Shown here in pieces: positions 35,201 to 50,700 of a stretch of DNA of 64,000 bases. Position 1 is the first letter of the stretch, and the number at the start of each line of letters is the position of its first letter. The position numbers were made by a program, and so were the translations under genes. The notes under the pieces were generated by a model that searched no databases, was not told the origin of the DNA, and saw only the letters and a program-made list of their open reading frames with translations. The stretch lies in the NCBI RefSeq assembly GCF_037975245.1, contig NC_092580.1, forward strand, positions 12,803,501 through 12,867,500. The letters run 5' to 3'. The stretch comes from Apostichopus japonicus (lineage: Eukaryota; Echinodermata; Holothuroidea; Aspidochirotida; Stichopodidae).

Positions 35201-38200
35201 TTCCCCAGAACCATCTTTTTAATATAAAACCTGTGATCTCTTTCATTCCAGGTTGGCTTCAATATGATTCCAGAGGAGGACACTCCTTTGGTTGAGATGT
35301 TGCAGATGGGGCTGGAGAAACATGTAGAGGACCTGGGACAGATCAGTGGACAAGCAAGCAAAGAGTATGCCCTGGAGAAGGTATGCCCCCTCCCCTCCCC
35401 CTCCTTCCTCTCTCCCCAGGAATCAGACATTCATAGCTGTTTTCAACAACTCATATACCATCAGCTGTCTCTCTTTGTAACATTCACATCATTTGACTTA
35501 ATTATTGCAATATTCCTGACCAGTTCAAAATTCTGTTAAATGTTTTAAGTGCTTACATTAGTTGGATTTGTCTGGGCAATGACTTGATCAAGTCCAGTGA
35601 TGACTCAATCCAGCCCATATTTGAATTGCACAGTGAAGCCATTTGGGAGATAAATAAAGTTGCTTTTAGTTATCAGAATGATTATTATTTCTCTTCCCTG
35701 TGTATGCTGATCTTTGCATGAGTGATGCTCTAGGTTCGTTCAGTGCGGAGAACTGGAGACATGAGGGATACGGACGGGGGGGGGGGGTAGGAGTAGGGCG
35801 GTGTCATCTGGTGTCATCTAAATATTCTGTTAGGTTCCTTCTTTGTCTAATATTAATGGTATATTTGATTTCAAACAATTCGTTACAACATTCTTTTCTG
35901 CTGTATTTCCGACACTAGGCGTTGAGCAAGATGAGAAATGATTGGTCAGACGTACATTTCAACTTTACCCCGTACAAAGACCAGAAGCTGAGCATCCTCT
36001 CGGCTCCAGATGATGTCCAGGTCCTCCTGGAGGACCACATTGTGAAGACTGCGACCATGAGGGGGTCTCCTTTCATCGCACCGTTTGAGGAAGAGGTCAA
36101 GAAATGGGAAAATAGACTGGTAAATTTAGATATGAGGGATTAACACCTTGTCAATTCTGATCAAAACAATGCCCAGTGAATTTAGTATTCTAAAATTGTT
36201 AAAACTATTTCATAGCTTATTGTGGTCTTTTGTGGTCTTAAATCCTGGCCCTATAAGTTGTTCCTAGACATTGGATGATGAGTGTTTAATAAGACAATTG
36301 TTAATTTTCTCATTCTGGGACAGTTCTTTGATTGGTGGCAGAAGGGGGGGGACATGTATATTTGAATATAAGTGACCAATATGTGATTATCTAGCATCTT
36401 TGTGGGCTGTGCTTATAACCATTTTCAAGCCCATCTTTTGTACTATGTTAATGAACTGTTAGTGAGCTTTTCATTGTATTGCAGTGAAAAGTTTGTATTT
36501 CAGTTTTTCACCTATTCCATCTGACATCACCTATCAAACTTACAATAGTTTTGTTTCAGAAGTCCACATCAGTCTCTTAAACAAACAAAAAAGGAAGAAA
36601 GTCCAAAGTAATGTATTGCTCTTGTGAATTCCTCAGCACCGTATCCGAGATATCCTGGACGTGTGGTTGAAGGTTCAGGCTGGCTGGTTATACCTGGAGC
36701 CAATCTTTGGATCGGAGGATATCAGGAGACAGATCCCAGTAGAGGGCCACATGTTCACCGAAGTTGATGACAGGTGGTACGTACACACAGTGTCTCCGTA
36801 AAGAGTCCTCGTTAAACTCTCGTAATTTATTTGTTACACTGCTTCAGTGGACAAATCAAGTGTAATCAGCTACGAATGTGTCAGTTGTTTTGAGAATAGT
36901 ATGTAAAAGATGGTTTCATTGTTTTTTGTCTTAAGTAGTTCATAGTTGACAACAAGTACTTTATTATTTATGTTTTTTCTTGTTTTCTTATCATGGTTTT
37001 CATGTTGTAGTTTGTGTGTGTGTATCTTACCCGTTGTAGTATTGTTCTTAAAGAGTTCTTACACAAAGAAGGTTAGACCCTATTAAAATCTGCCGTATGA
37101 TAGGGGTTTAAGGTTCGTCCGTGTAAATCATTATTGCTTGCGTTGTAATTGAGGGTTTGGTTTAATGGATATTAAGATTGTAATGACATATGGTCATGAT
37201 GGACATATGGTTGTATTGACGTAAGGGTATTATGGACATAAGGTCAGTGAGGATGTTTAGACATACTTCTGTGAATATAAGGAAATTATGAACAATTGTT
37301 TACAAGGTCATATGGATGGAAGGTCATTAAGGTTATATGAACATTATCATATGGACGTAAGGTTATTATAAACATATAGTTGTAAGGTCATGTGGACATA
37401 CAGTTATATGGACATAGGTTCATTGAGGTTATATGGACATGGGGTTATTATAAATATATAGCTAGAAGGTCATGTGGACATATGGTTATATGGACATAAG
37501 GTCATCAAAGTTATGTAGATGTAATTATATGGACATCAATGATACAAAACTTACACAATATGTCCAGAGTACCTCTATGGTGGGATGTTGTTACATGCTT
37601 TAAAGTGAACTAATTTTGATACAAAATGTTGTTCTTCTTCAATAGGAAACAGATTATGACAACCTCCGTTCTGAATACCAAAGCCATGGTGGTGACATCA
37701 CAGAAGGAAATGCTAGAGAAACTGCAATATTCCGAGAGTTTGTTGGAAACAATTCAGAGAGGACTCAACGATTACCTGGAGAAGAAAAGACTCTTCTTTC
37801 CGAGGTAACTTATCACTTTATTCCCTTTAAAGCTAAGGCTCTCTGTCTATACCTTAAAGCCTCAATTGTTTACACAAAGTTAGAGAAATATTGCTGGTAA
37901 AGCTTGTCCTTATTTAATTCAGTGGTTTTTTCGAATGACAAAATTTGATCAGTTTTACCAGTGTATTAGCCAGTTACATTAATGATGCTAAGGAATTGTT
38001 TCATGGAATTCATGGAATTTTTTAAAAGCAGATTTGTGAGTTTGCCCTCAGCCGTTTTCACCAAACCCACCAAGTATTTATCGGAACAAGATTGCCAATT
38101 GATAAAGCTAAGACGACCTCCTACTTGTATGTCGCAAAATGAGAGTTAACATAAAAGTGGGCAACATTTGACATCCAAAACACCTGACAAAAGTGATTTA

Positions 38201-41200
38201 AGTTCAGTCAGTATATATTTTTGCAATTGGGAGTAAGATTTTTCAAACAGAGTTGCACATCCTTTTGCCAACAGACAATCCACCTTTATCTTTATAAATA
38301 TGAATTGGGAGTAAATAAAACTAAATAAAAGTAAAAAAAACTAAGACGACCTCCTAAAAAAATAATATAATACAATGATGCTTCCTTTTCCTTCCTTGAT
38401 AGATTTTTCTTCCTGTCTAACGACGAGCTGTTAGAAATACTATCGGAGACGAAAGATCCTTTGAGGGTTCAACCTCATCTCAAGAAATGTTTTGAAGGCA
38501 TCGCTCAGCTAAAGTTCACCATAGAGAAGGAAATTGTTGCCATGGAGTCAGCTGAGAAGGAAGAGGTGGCACTCTGCAAATCCATCATACCAGCAGAGGC
38601 TAACGGTCTGGTCGAAAAGTGGCTCATACAGGTGAGAGAATTGGCTTACCGAAAGCTGATTTATGGTCCCTACTTTTAGTCTGCTGTTGGAATTTGTAGT
38701 TAGGGGTGGGTGGGGGGGGTGGGTGGGGTAATACTGGAATATCGATTAGAATGATGGAAGAAATAGATATCAACAGGATGATCTGATATCAACAGTATGA
38801 TCTGATCCGCAACCTTCACATGTTCATCAGCCGATTATTACAGAACTTTTGTGGACTTGATTTCAACTTTACGTCGCTTTGTTTGTTGGTCTGTCTTTGA
38901 GAACACCTTAGATTAGATTATCGTTAAAATAATATTTACACCGCCTTAAATTTATCTGGTGTAATGAATCTTGGTTTCTATATATATTGATAGGTGGAGG
39001 AAATCATGAGGAAGAGCTTACGTGAGGTCATGAAGAAAGCGGTCCACGCGTACCCTCACAGGGCCCGCAGGGATTGGGTCCTGGATTGGCCCGGACAGGT
39101 AGTGATAGCTGGCAGTGCCATCCATTGGACCGCAGAAGCTGCAAAGGTATCGAAACTTTGCTTTAATTTGGTAGAGATCTGTCGTATACTCATCACAAGG
39201 TATTGTCAGTAACTCAGATACCAGATTGAATATTATAATTTGGCATCATTCAAATGCCAACAGTTCTTTCTTGTGGCTGTCAATATAATATTTCTGATAC
39301 TAGTAAAGTTAAAATAAACTACATTGAATGTTCTTGTTTGTGAAAGTATAACTTCTGACAAAGACGAGAAAAGTACAAAAGGAAACAAATTTTTCCTGAC
39401 ACAGAATTAAGGGGTTTTGATATAAATTAAAAATATGAATTGAAAAGCAAAGATGACATTTAAGACAAAAAATTATATAAGTATCGATGGTTGATAGTCT
39501 AAGAAAAGAAAAAAAGGTCGAGTGCTAGCAATGTTTTGAAGATATTCGACTATAAAAAAACATGTTAAATCTCAGGAATACTCCTTTTAAGGCTAAATAG
39601 TGCGAGTACATTTCATTACGATTTTTAAAGGGTGTGAAGACTCGCGCACAAAGAAACAAGTAATGCCGGTAATCTGACCTAGTTTCGAATGAGGTGTAAC
39701 AGGAGTGTTAGACACCACCATCGATCCCAGAAAATGCACACACAGCTTGCTACCGTCGGTAATTAGAAACTAGCGTACAGTCAATACATACAGCTACGGT
39801 CAATACCCACATCCCAGTGTACATAGCAGCGATGGACATCTCAGGTCTAGATAAAAGATAACAATGTATCACGTTTCATTACTGTCTGCATTTTGTAGCG
39901 ACAAGAAGAAAACTTCACTTGCAAGCAACGGAAAGTTAACTTTTTCAGAGCGCGGCACTGGGTTTGGGGCGAGTCTTCAACGCCTTTAAAGATCTTGCGA
40001 TGGTATGATTTATGTCATGAATATTCATTTTCTATCCAGGCTATGACAGAGCAGAATGGTCTGAAGGAGTATCTCGATAAGTGCAGCCTCCAGATCGATG
40101 AAGTGGTTGAGTTAATCAGAGGACAACTGACCAAGATGGCTCGTATCACCCTGGGAGCACTCATTGTCATGGATGTCCATGGTAAGCTGTAAACAATTTA
40201 AATCTGAATTATCCATGAATACCTAAACTAAATTAAGGATGACTTTTATGACAAAAACTGTTCAGTCTTGATGTGCCTTAGTGTGCAAAAAACCCAATCA
40301 CATGTTGCTCTCTCTGTTTGGGCTTTTGGAATTGGGGTTATTTGAGTGCAATTTTTGGTTGTGTATCTTGGTTGCTTTTGGTTACAGATGCCTTTTAAAA
40401 TAACTCAAGTGTATAGAATGTGCCTGGGATGCCAAATGTTGATTGATGGTGGTGTCAGCATCTAAGGATAGATCTAAGTATCAAATAGTAATCTGACATT
40501 TACAAGATCAAAAAATGACTCTAAAAATTTCCCTGTAAACATAATGTTAAATAACAGGACACTTATCGAAAACCATTCAACTCCTTTTGTTTTTGAAGTT
40601 AACTTCCTGTAGGGAGAGAGGGGAAGGATGAATGGGGATGAGGGATGATTTTTCACTTTTGACATCTGCTTGACACTTTTGAAAACTTGATTTTTTTTAC
40701 CAAGTGGAGATCACTAAGCTTTTTACCTTAAACTAAAAACTCTGCTAGGAAGTATCTGATATTTTTACATGATCTTTATCTCATATGTTTTACCATAAAT
40801 GTTAAACTTCTTTTGATGGCCTTTATAACCCATACATCTCTTTCCGTCTCTGTCTAGCTCGTGATGTGGTAGCTGACCTCGAACATCAGCAGATATCTGA
40901 TCCTAGTCTGTTTCCCTGGATCAGTCAGATGAGGTACTACTTTGAGGAGCAGAGCGTGATGGTCCGTATGATCACCAGTACGGTACCCTACGGTTACGAA
41001 TACCTCGGCAACACCAGCAGACTGGTCATCACCCCGCTGACCGATAGATGTTACAGGTAAATCTCAGAATTTCTCTTTTGTGGAGTTAGATGATGAAGGA
41101 GGATAATGGAAGGTCAGACAGGAGCACCTCATAAAAAGGGTTTTAACTGTAAAAGAAATAATTTACCATCATTTTATTAATTGGTTTGATTATTCCAACA

Positions 41201-41342
41201 TTTATGGGGTGTGTGCATGTGTGTATCACAGCTTACTTAAGGTCAGGTGACACAAATGCAACAATGTACCACACTTGCACATGCTGAGCATTGGAAAGTA
41301 AGAGACTAAGGCAGATTTGCTCTCTATATTCGGTACAGTTGC

Positions 41343-41379
<37 letters not shown>

Positions 41380-41699
41380 AAATAATCCGACGCGGATTAA
41401 AATAATCCGAATTTCTAAAACTTCTGCTCAATTCAGCAGAAATCAGTAAGTCGCTTTGCCTTTACAACCTTGCCGACATCGTCTCTATAAAACAGTTTCA
41501 ATTCCTGCTACTCCTTGTCACTTTCGGTGATCATGCACTGAAGAAGAGCTAGTTTTGCTCGAAAGCTCTGCAAAAACCAAACATTGGCTGTTTTACTTCC
41601 AATCACTTACCTAATTCAATTATTGTATCTCACTCAAGATCCAGCCTTTCTCTAAATGCAGCATAGTTGTTTAACAGTTTTTCCGTTATTCCTATATAT

Positions 41700-41761
<62 letters not shown>

Positions 41762-44700
41762 AGACTAGTGGAACACTAGTAGTTGTAACTCAGAGTTTGA
41801 CGCGTTTAGCAATCGTCAGACAACTCAAGAAACATATATTCCGCTCTGTCCACCGGACATAGAGCACTCTGCGCCAAGATAGAAACCGCGCACCGATCAT
41901 CAGGCAACGAGTTGCCTGATGATCAGTGTGCGAGCCGTACCAGTGAAACTCCGAGTAGCAGTATGATGGTAGTTTAGTTAAGTATATTATGTGATATTCT
42001 AGCTCTGCCTTGGCATAGAGCACTCTTTGTGAATATTGGCCACCATTATATGTGATATATATATATATATTTATTATTTTTTTTCTTTTCACATAGTACA
42101 TAGCAAACACAGCATAATAAGTACAATAAGTTTAAAGTGAAAGGGGGTTAAATGAGAAATAATATTTTAAAAAAAAACCATTGTGAGCTTGAAAAGTAGA
42201 TCACTTCTATAACAAGAAAAAGAAAGCTAAAACAAAGAAAAATGAGAAAGCAAGAAATAATTTTCTTTTTTTCCAGTGAAAAAAATGACTTGTTTTCTTG
42301 TGTTAGTCCATTTACAATATCATAGACTGTGTATTTACTGGGTCATGTCATGAATTAGGAAGGAGTTTGGCAACCTTCCTAAATTAATGCTATTACATAG
42401 AAGAGTTCTATATTATCCACACGTGCAAATTTAGAGTTACAGTGGTTTCATTGGTTTTTAGTCCATAACTGAACAACTATCTAACTTAAGAAGCTAAAAA
42501 CTTTCTGGAAAATTTCTGGAAATGTTAGTGTAAAGTAGGGAGTAAGGTGTCCATCAAGAAATCAGATGTGAGTTTTTGTTTCTCCAGTGAGTTGTGTTAC
42601 CGATTCCCTCAAATAACGCGAAACATTTTCTTATCATTCTTCAGAACTTTAATGGGGGCGCTTCTCTTGAACCTAGGAGGAGCCCCCGAGGGTCCAGCAG
42701 GAACCGGCAAGACAGAGACTTGTAAAGATTTAGCAAAAGCTGTGGCCAAACAGGTAAAATTAATTGCCAAATGACCAGACGACATAATACTGTGTACTTT
42801 GGATGCGTTATGTCTGAACGTGTTTCAAGCTTAGCTTTCATAATTGTACACCAAAGGAGAAATGATATATTTACATAATGTCAAAGGTCAGTGCAGCTAG
42901 CCTGATATCACCCTATTGACAGTGGTTTGTAATTTCTCTGCATAATTGTAGAATTATGATGATTTAGTCTTTTGTTCATTGATGACTTAAAAGAGATATT
43001 CATAAAATTTCCTCTCTTTGTTGTTTTAACAGTGTGTTGTGTTCAACTGTTCAGACGGTCTAGACTACAAGGCGATGGGGAAATTCTTCAAAGGGTTAGC
43101 TCAGTCTGGAGCGTGGGCCTGTTTCGATGAATTCAACAGAATCGAATTAGAAGTAAGTGTATATGGCTGTGTGGGATTCATCAGAATATGTAGATATTGT
43201 AAACTCCTTGTCAGGCCAAACTGATACCACTAACACAAGCAAGATATATCAGATTTGCTCTCTCCTGCAGTGTTGAAACCCTAGGGACAAAGCAGAGAGG
43301 GAGAGATAATTTTTTATGGACTAATTACCTGTGAAAGTAGCAGGAACAAAGTGAGTGATATTATAGGGAGCTGTTTAGCTAGGAATTTAGTAGAGATTAA
43401 GTTAGTATATATGGATTAAGTATATGGAGCTAGTATATATGGAGTTAGTACATATGGAGTTATATATGGAGTAAGTTTATATGGAGTTAGTATATATGGA
43501 GTTAGTTTATTTGAAGTAAGTATATATGGATAAGAATGTATATAGTGAGTATATATGGAGTTTGTATATATGGAGTTAGTATATATGCAGTTAGTAATAT
43601 GCAGTTAATATATATGGAGTAAGTATATGGAGCTAGTATATATGGAGTTAGCATATATGGAGTTAGTATATATGGACTAAGTATAGATGGAGTAAGTGTA
43701 GATAGAGTTAGTATAGATGGAGTAAGTATAGATGGAGTTAGTATATATGGAGTTAGTATATATGGAGTTAGTATATTTGGAGTTAGTATATATGCAGTAA
43801 GTATATATGGAGTTAGTTTATATGGAGTTTGTATATTTGGAGTTTGTATATATGGAGCTATTATATATGGAGTAAGTTTATGGAGCTAGTATATATGGAG
43901 TTAGTATATATGGAGTTAGCATATATAGAGTTAGTTTATATAGAGTTAGTATAAATGGAGTTAGTATATATGGAGTTAGTATATATGGAGTTAGTATATA
44001 TGGAGTAAGTATATATGGAGTAAGTATATATGGAGTTAGTATATATGGAGTTAGTATAGTATATATGGAGTTAGTATAGTTGGAGTTAATATATATGGAG
44101 GTATTAGATACAATCAAGTACAGGTATGGGAATAAGTATGCTGCTCAAAACATGGCAATACCATGCACAGGTGTTTGAGCAATTTTGCTACATTATTCTG
44201 AGATAGCCATGCTGATATGTGCTATGAAACAATATAAATGGTGGCTTCGGTAGCTTCAGAATGCATTCAGCTGAAGAGACTTTATAACTGATTGCTTCCT
44301 ACCATTCATCCCCTTTTATAGGGGAGGGGGAAGGGAGGGGTGGGTTGGGTAACATTTATAAAAGAAGAAAACTGTTTTTTAAATGAACTGATGTGAGGTC
44401 GATATTATACACTTCAAGAAGGAACAAATTATGCAGCCATACTGAGTACGTTTGCTTTCAATACATAATTCCAAGCTAGAATATCATTGAATGTTTAATT
44501 GCTCCCTATTACTTTTCTTTAAACTCCTATATTTTGTTTTTCTATTCATTTGTGCGATAGAGGTGATAATGATGAGAAAGTTAAAGCACTTACAAGATGT
44601 ATTGATCTATATTTTAACATCCCCAACTCACGCCTCTCCCTTGTCAGGTACTGTCGGTGGTAGCCCAGCAGATACAGAGTATCCAGAGAGCAGTGGCCGA

Positions 44701-47700
44701 ACAGAAGAAGACGTTCATCTTTGAGGGTACGGAGATATCCCTGGACCCCTCCTGCACCATATTCATCACAATGAACCCTGGCTATGCGGGAAGGGCAGAA
44801 CTCCCCGACAATCTCAAGGTTAGCATTCAAAGATTGCTTGAAGATACTAACATAATAGATATCTTTAAACGTAAATATGACGATAGAAACAAACGTTTCC
44901 TAACCAAAAGAAATCGTGGGCTTCCAGATACTAAATTTGATTGTCAATAAATGCAATCACCTTTAATCCATTGGAGCATCACAGTGATCAATATTCACAA
45001 TTTTCTTTAGGTGTTATTTCGTACGGTTGCCATGATGGTTCCTGACTACGCACTGATAGCCCAGATCAGCCTGTACTCGATGGGATTTGTGAATGCACGC
45101 TCTCTCTCGACCAAGATTGTGGCTACTTACAAGCTCTGCTCAGAACAGGTAAGACTGACATGGTTAAAAGGTCATCAGTGATGCCCTCACTTGCAAAATT
45201 TCACCTTTTTTTATTAAAACTTTTGAATTTATTGCTTCAGTTGAAGCAAGATTGTTGGTTGTATAATAAAAATATTGCACCGATATTATAGCATTCCGTA
45301 CGTCACGTTTATGGTTTTGAAACCTTGTACGGCACAGTAAATTTTTTCCCCTGTCCCACACTTGTGCTGCCCACCTGTGATGTAACCCGATTGGTCCATT
45401 CTAATGGTTATCTATTCTTCCTTTGCTTCTACAGCTGTCCTCTCAACCTCACTATGACTATGGGATGAGGGCTGTCAAATCCGTCCTCACTGCGGCCGGA
45501 AACCTAAAACTGAAGCTACCAGAAATCAGTGAAGAGATATTGGTCCTTAGATCTATCAAGGATGTCAACCTGCCAAAGGTATCACCTTCTCTTCCATTCC
45601 ATCTTAAAGTCTCAATGTGTGCATGCCAACTTTTAACTTCGACCTCGCCAGCTTACTGCCCTAAAAGCTTAGTGAAAATAACACCGTTCTATGCAATTTT
45701 CATATTAATAATCATTATTTTTTATTGAGTTATCTGTCGTTAAACATTCTGAGCTGAATAAAATCCCAATATTTTTTGACAAGTACGTAGATTCTACAGA
45801 CATCAAGCAAAATTTGCAAGCCCCGCCCAACAGATCATGCGCAAATCAAATCTCTCTGTTTTGTTTACGACCGTTAGGCTAGGCTTACTTTCACTTTCGT
45901 GGTTAGGTCAATTCTCTTGAAAAGTATCTTTCTTTCGGTGTTACCAATGTAGCTTGCAAAATTTGGTGTCATTTCCTTCCATTGCGAGGAATAAACAGGT
46001 GTTTTAAGACGTTTCCTCTGTGAAATTGGGGGGAAAAAGTGGATGTTACAAGTATATATGGGTTACATTTGTGTAATGAACATGCTGATATGTGCGGTTG
46101 CAGTGACTTTACGGTAAATCGTTCGCCCCATAAGGGCAACAGAAAATGAATTTCTTTCTTTCGATTTGCGACTGCTTTTCTCCACAAAACTCACCTGGTC
46201 ACAGTGCATTTAGAATAAGAAACATTGAATCTGCTTCGGAAGTTTACTTTCTGAAATTCATCAGCAAACACGTATTGAGACTTTAACCGGTTGCGGTAGT
46301 ATCTTCCAAAGATCTTTTCTATGTTTAAAGTCCTCTTGATAGTCTTAATCTAAGGATGTTGCTAATCCATTACCTCTGCTGAGGCTTCTCTCATAGGGGT
46401 GTGGGGGGGGGCATGGTCCATGGGTCGGGTTTGGGTGTGATCCGTCGGGCAGTGTCCGGCGGGGGCTTATGTAGCAGCATCTTTCATATCATAATCAACG
46501 ATACCATTGAGAGTCTTCACACTATGACTGACCACACCAACGCCAAATTTATGTGTCAACGGCTCACAGCAGGAAGAAGCAGGGCCTTCTAGAGTATCTG
46601 TCACTGTTTTATCGATATCCAGGTTATTTCTGGTTACGTTGTGGATATTTTGTACTTAAAGTCCTGTATTTGTCAATTTGTTTCAGTTTCTTGCTCCAGA
46701 CATCCCTCTCTTTGAAGGAATCATCTCAGATCTCTTCCCGGGAGTGAAGATGCCAACTCCAGATTATGGACTGCTGCAGGATTGCCTCAAGGAGAACATC
46801 GCCAAGAGGAAGCTTCAAGCTGTGCCCTGGTTCATGGAGAAAATCATACAGGTTAGGATTAACATTGTCAGGTTGTAATTAGGTGATTAGGGTAATTAAG
46901 AGAGGCGAGGAGGGTCAAATTAAGACAGTTTCAAACCCTTGTTTCTCAAACATCTTTTTGGTCTTAAATGTTTGCACATGAAATGTTGTAGACATATATA
47001 TATTATGCAGTTATTATAAAATTGCCAAGTTTTGAGCAAGATAATAAAATTGAGAGCAAGAATGGTAGAGAATATAAGGGGCAAAAATAGAAGTCAGTGA
47101 TGAATAATTTATCTTGTTATTAAGGACATGCATATCCTGTGATCTCAAGGAATTACAGTATTTCATAGGGACAAAACTCATGGACTTCAACAATAGTTGA
47201 ACACTGAATTATTCCTTGATGTGTATTACCCTTGTCGTAACCTGCGTGACCCCCTTTTAATCATGATCATCATGATCATCAACATTCCTTTGCTATTGTC
47301 TTCGAACAATAGATATTTCAACAGTTATACCGCTCTGTGTTAAGCTGTCTCTCTAATTTGTTCAGATATATGAGATGATCCTGGTACGACACGGTTTGAT
47401 GTTGGTCGGCGATACCATCGCTGGCAAAACCGAGGCCTTTAAAGTGTTAGCTGCAGCCCTGAAGGATCTCAAGGAGAGGAACTTAATGGAGGAACAGCAG
47501 GTTTGTGATCTCTGTATCATAATTTTATGTCATCTCCATCAACAGATAAAGAGTCGGTGATCACATTTGAGATACGTTGGGAAATTCTGGAACTGTCTGG
47601 AACCGTCAAAAATTTATCAGTCATCACAATTTTTTTGAGTACCTGCCATAAGGTTCTAGAATCGGAACCGCTTCGTTCCGTAATCATGCGATCGTTCATG

Positions 47701-50700
47701 AACGACGCCCTCTTATCTTTTTCCTTCTCTTTCAGGTACAATTTGTGATACTGAATCCCAAAGCGGTAACCATGGGCGAGCTGTACGGTTGCTTTGACCA
47801 GATCTCCCATGAATGGTCAGACGGGGTCCTGGCTAACACCTTCAGGGAGCACGCGTCCAGTCAGACAGATCTACGGAAGTGGATCATCTTTGATGGACCC
47901 GTAGATGCTGTCTGGATCGAGAATATGAACACAGTCCTGGACGACAACAAGAAGGTATAATGGGTCAAACCCTCACTGAGACACATGCAAAGATTGTGGA
48001 TGGAAAGAGATCCTTATTTCTTTTACATTTATTGACAAAATTATGTTTACATCCATACACAAATAAAAGAAATAAAAAATTCTCCCAGGTAATTTATTGG
48101 AAAAGCCATTTAGGTGTGGACGAAACATTTAGGGAAGTTTTATGATTATTTTAATAATATTATTGATTTGTGAGATTTCATTTGTCGTTTTTCCTTTGAC
48201 AGCTTTGTCTGATGAGCGGTGAGATTATTCAAATGAGCAACAAACAGAATATGATCTTTGAGTGTAAGGACTTGGAGCAAGCATCTCCTGCCACTGTAAG
48301 CAGGTGAGGAAGTCATCAAGAACTATTCAAACTCAAACTGTTTCTCTTTTTTCTCTTTTCTGACCAAAAGAATTAACTTAGTCCATTCTTGTGTTCTTTT
48401 TTATCAAAGCTTGTCATTGTGAAAAGTTGCTGTGCATTAACATATAACACTTAAATAAAAACAACTCTTATAAATAATTGATTTTTTTGGTATTACTCGA
48501 TTTGTTATAGATGTGGTATGATTTACATGGAGCCCTCCCAGCTTGGTTGGCAGCCTCTCGTTGAATCATGGCTGGAGCATTCCATACCTGATTTCATCAC
48601 CGGTCCACAGAAGGAAATTATCAGGGTAAGGAGGTGGTCTGTTCGTCATTACGTCGGATGTGGCATGATTAATTAATCTTTAGAAAAATATACGATCTAG
48701 AAACAAAGTTACAAACCAAAAATGGTCATTAAACATGTGTGATTATTCTGTTGTTGATCCGCCCCATCTGTCTGTCTGTCTGTCTGAGAATATAATACTA
48801 ATCAAAAGTAGTTAGTCAAGATGTGTGATATGTTCCTATATTTCTGTCATTTCTTAATGTATTTGCTCTTTACTTTGGAAACAATCCCTTAGCAACTTTG
48901 TACTTGAAATTGATGGTGCCATTAAGATGGTGCAATTGATGGTGCCATTGATAGCTGCTGTAGAGCACCACACTTCATGAAAATCTAAGACAACTTCTTC
49001 TCGTCCTTAAAAGAAAAAAGTTAACCCTACCTCTTTTGGATCCTGATATTTGACCCTGTTTTGAAGTTATGAAAGACATGTCATGTTGTACTAGTGCCAT
49101 AAAAAGTAAAATGAGCTAATTTTGTTTTATTGCTATAAAATCACATTTTGAATAGTTTTTAATTCCTACCCTGATTGGGTAGCAATCTTTCATCCATATT
49201 TAATTCTTCATCTAGCTGCTCTGTAATTGGCTACTTCCACCATCTGTTAATCATGTGATCAAGATGTGTCATCAATCGGTTGCCATGTCGACCATGCACA
49301 TGACTATGAATTTGATCAAACTGTATGGCTCCTTACTGGATGATGTCAGGTTAGTGTTTTCATCTGACTTATTATAAGGTGCTGTTTTATGTTGCATCGT
49401 TCTTACCCCAATGATAATTTGAAACAAAATCCATATAAATAAATCATGAAAATATGTGAACTTGCCACAATGCTGAGCCAAACGTATTCAGGTATTTCGT
49501 TTGTGACATTGCAGCAGCCGTTAGAGAAAGATTTCTTTCTTCAAAATCAATATTTTTGAATTTCGACTTTGTTAGTTAATCTACTACTTTTACAAAAGAA
49601 GAATGTTCAAACATTATTCAAAGGTTATTAAACTAGGGCAAGTGGTTTGATGTGGTGTTATGTTTCATTATGATCTGTAAATCAGACCGAGTATTTGGTT
49701 TAATTTAAAAGCATGGAATGGCCAGAGATGGGAGAATGACAATACTTGATTGATTGACATATATCGTCAATATAATCATAATTATTATAGTAAATTTTAA
49801 AAGATAATTGTGAGTTGTTTGTTTCTAACTGTGTTGCTATGTGTTGAGTGTGTGACAGACAAACAATTAACCAGAAAGTCCATTTCTTGATTTAATGGAC
49901 TGTTTAATCCTCAACTAGACAAAGGTCATTAATTTATTCCTAATTGTTGTTTTTTGTTTATGTACATTTAACATAGTAACACTAACCCTCTTCTCTGATC
50001 CTTTATATTCTCAATTTTTACTTGGCACCGACTGTCTGCACTCCTACACATGGCCTTTAACCTCTGCACCATTAAACCTTGCTTTAATGTGTCTTCACCC
50101 AGAGCTATTCAGAACCAAGATGAGTAAGTATCTATCACATCTAAGGACACCCTATTTCATCCCCAACCTTATCTCACCCTACCCTACTACAGCTCATTCC
50201 CATCCCATCCAAGTCCCCATCCCACTCCTCCAGGGTGCCTCCTACACTCATCAACCCTGTTATTCTCAAAACAATGATATCGCAGTTCTCAAATCGTTGA
50301 GGGAATATGCTGGGAACGAGGAACTGTTTTAAAAAAAAAAGAGAAAGTTGAGACAAAAAAGTAACAGTTGGGACTTCTCTGAGCTGTTATTTCTCACCTA
50401 GTACTATACTACTCATTATACTCAGGAAGGTTATATGAATGGTCAAAGGGATGTAGCATCGCTATGATAGCAGATATTCAGTCTGGTTACGGTGATCAAA
50501 GTTTTACTTTATATATATATATGGGATCTCCTACAACACAGAGCACTCTTACTTAATGAAATCTTTACCACTCTATTGCACTCTCACATGATATGATAAT
50601 TTTTCCTGACTTTCTTAGGTATGATATTTACTTAAAGATTTACCATCGTTGCTAACAGTGGTCCTCCCTCATTTTTGGATATTTGGGTTACTTTCTAGGA

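Noticed and set aside
43878-44117. Minus-strand ILTPY repeat protein
   Set aside because: Translation of the 15-bp minisatellite.
47580-47690. Heat-shock-element-like TTC/GAA cluster
   Set aside because: Lies in a short dynein intron; irregular spacing makes it a likely chance match.
50087-50332. Extra dynein exon near 50.1 kb
   Set aside because: Exon 37 joins exon 38 in phase without it, and the peptide has no dynein resemblance.
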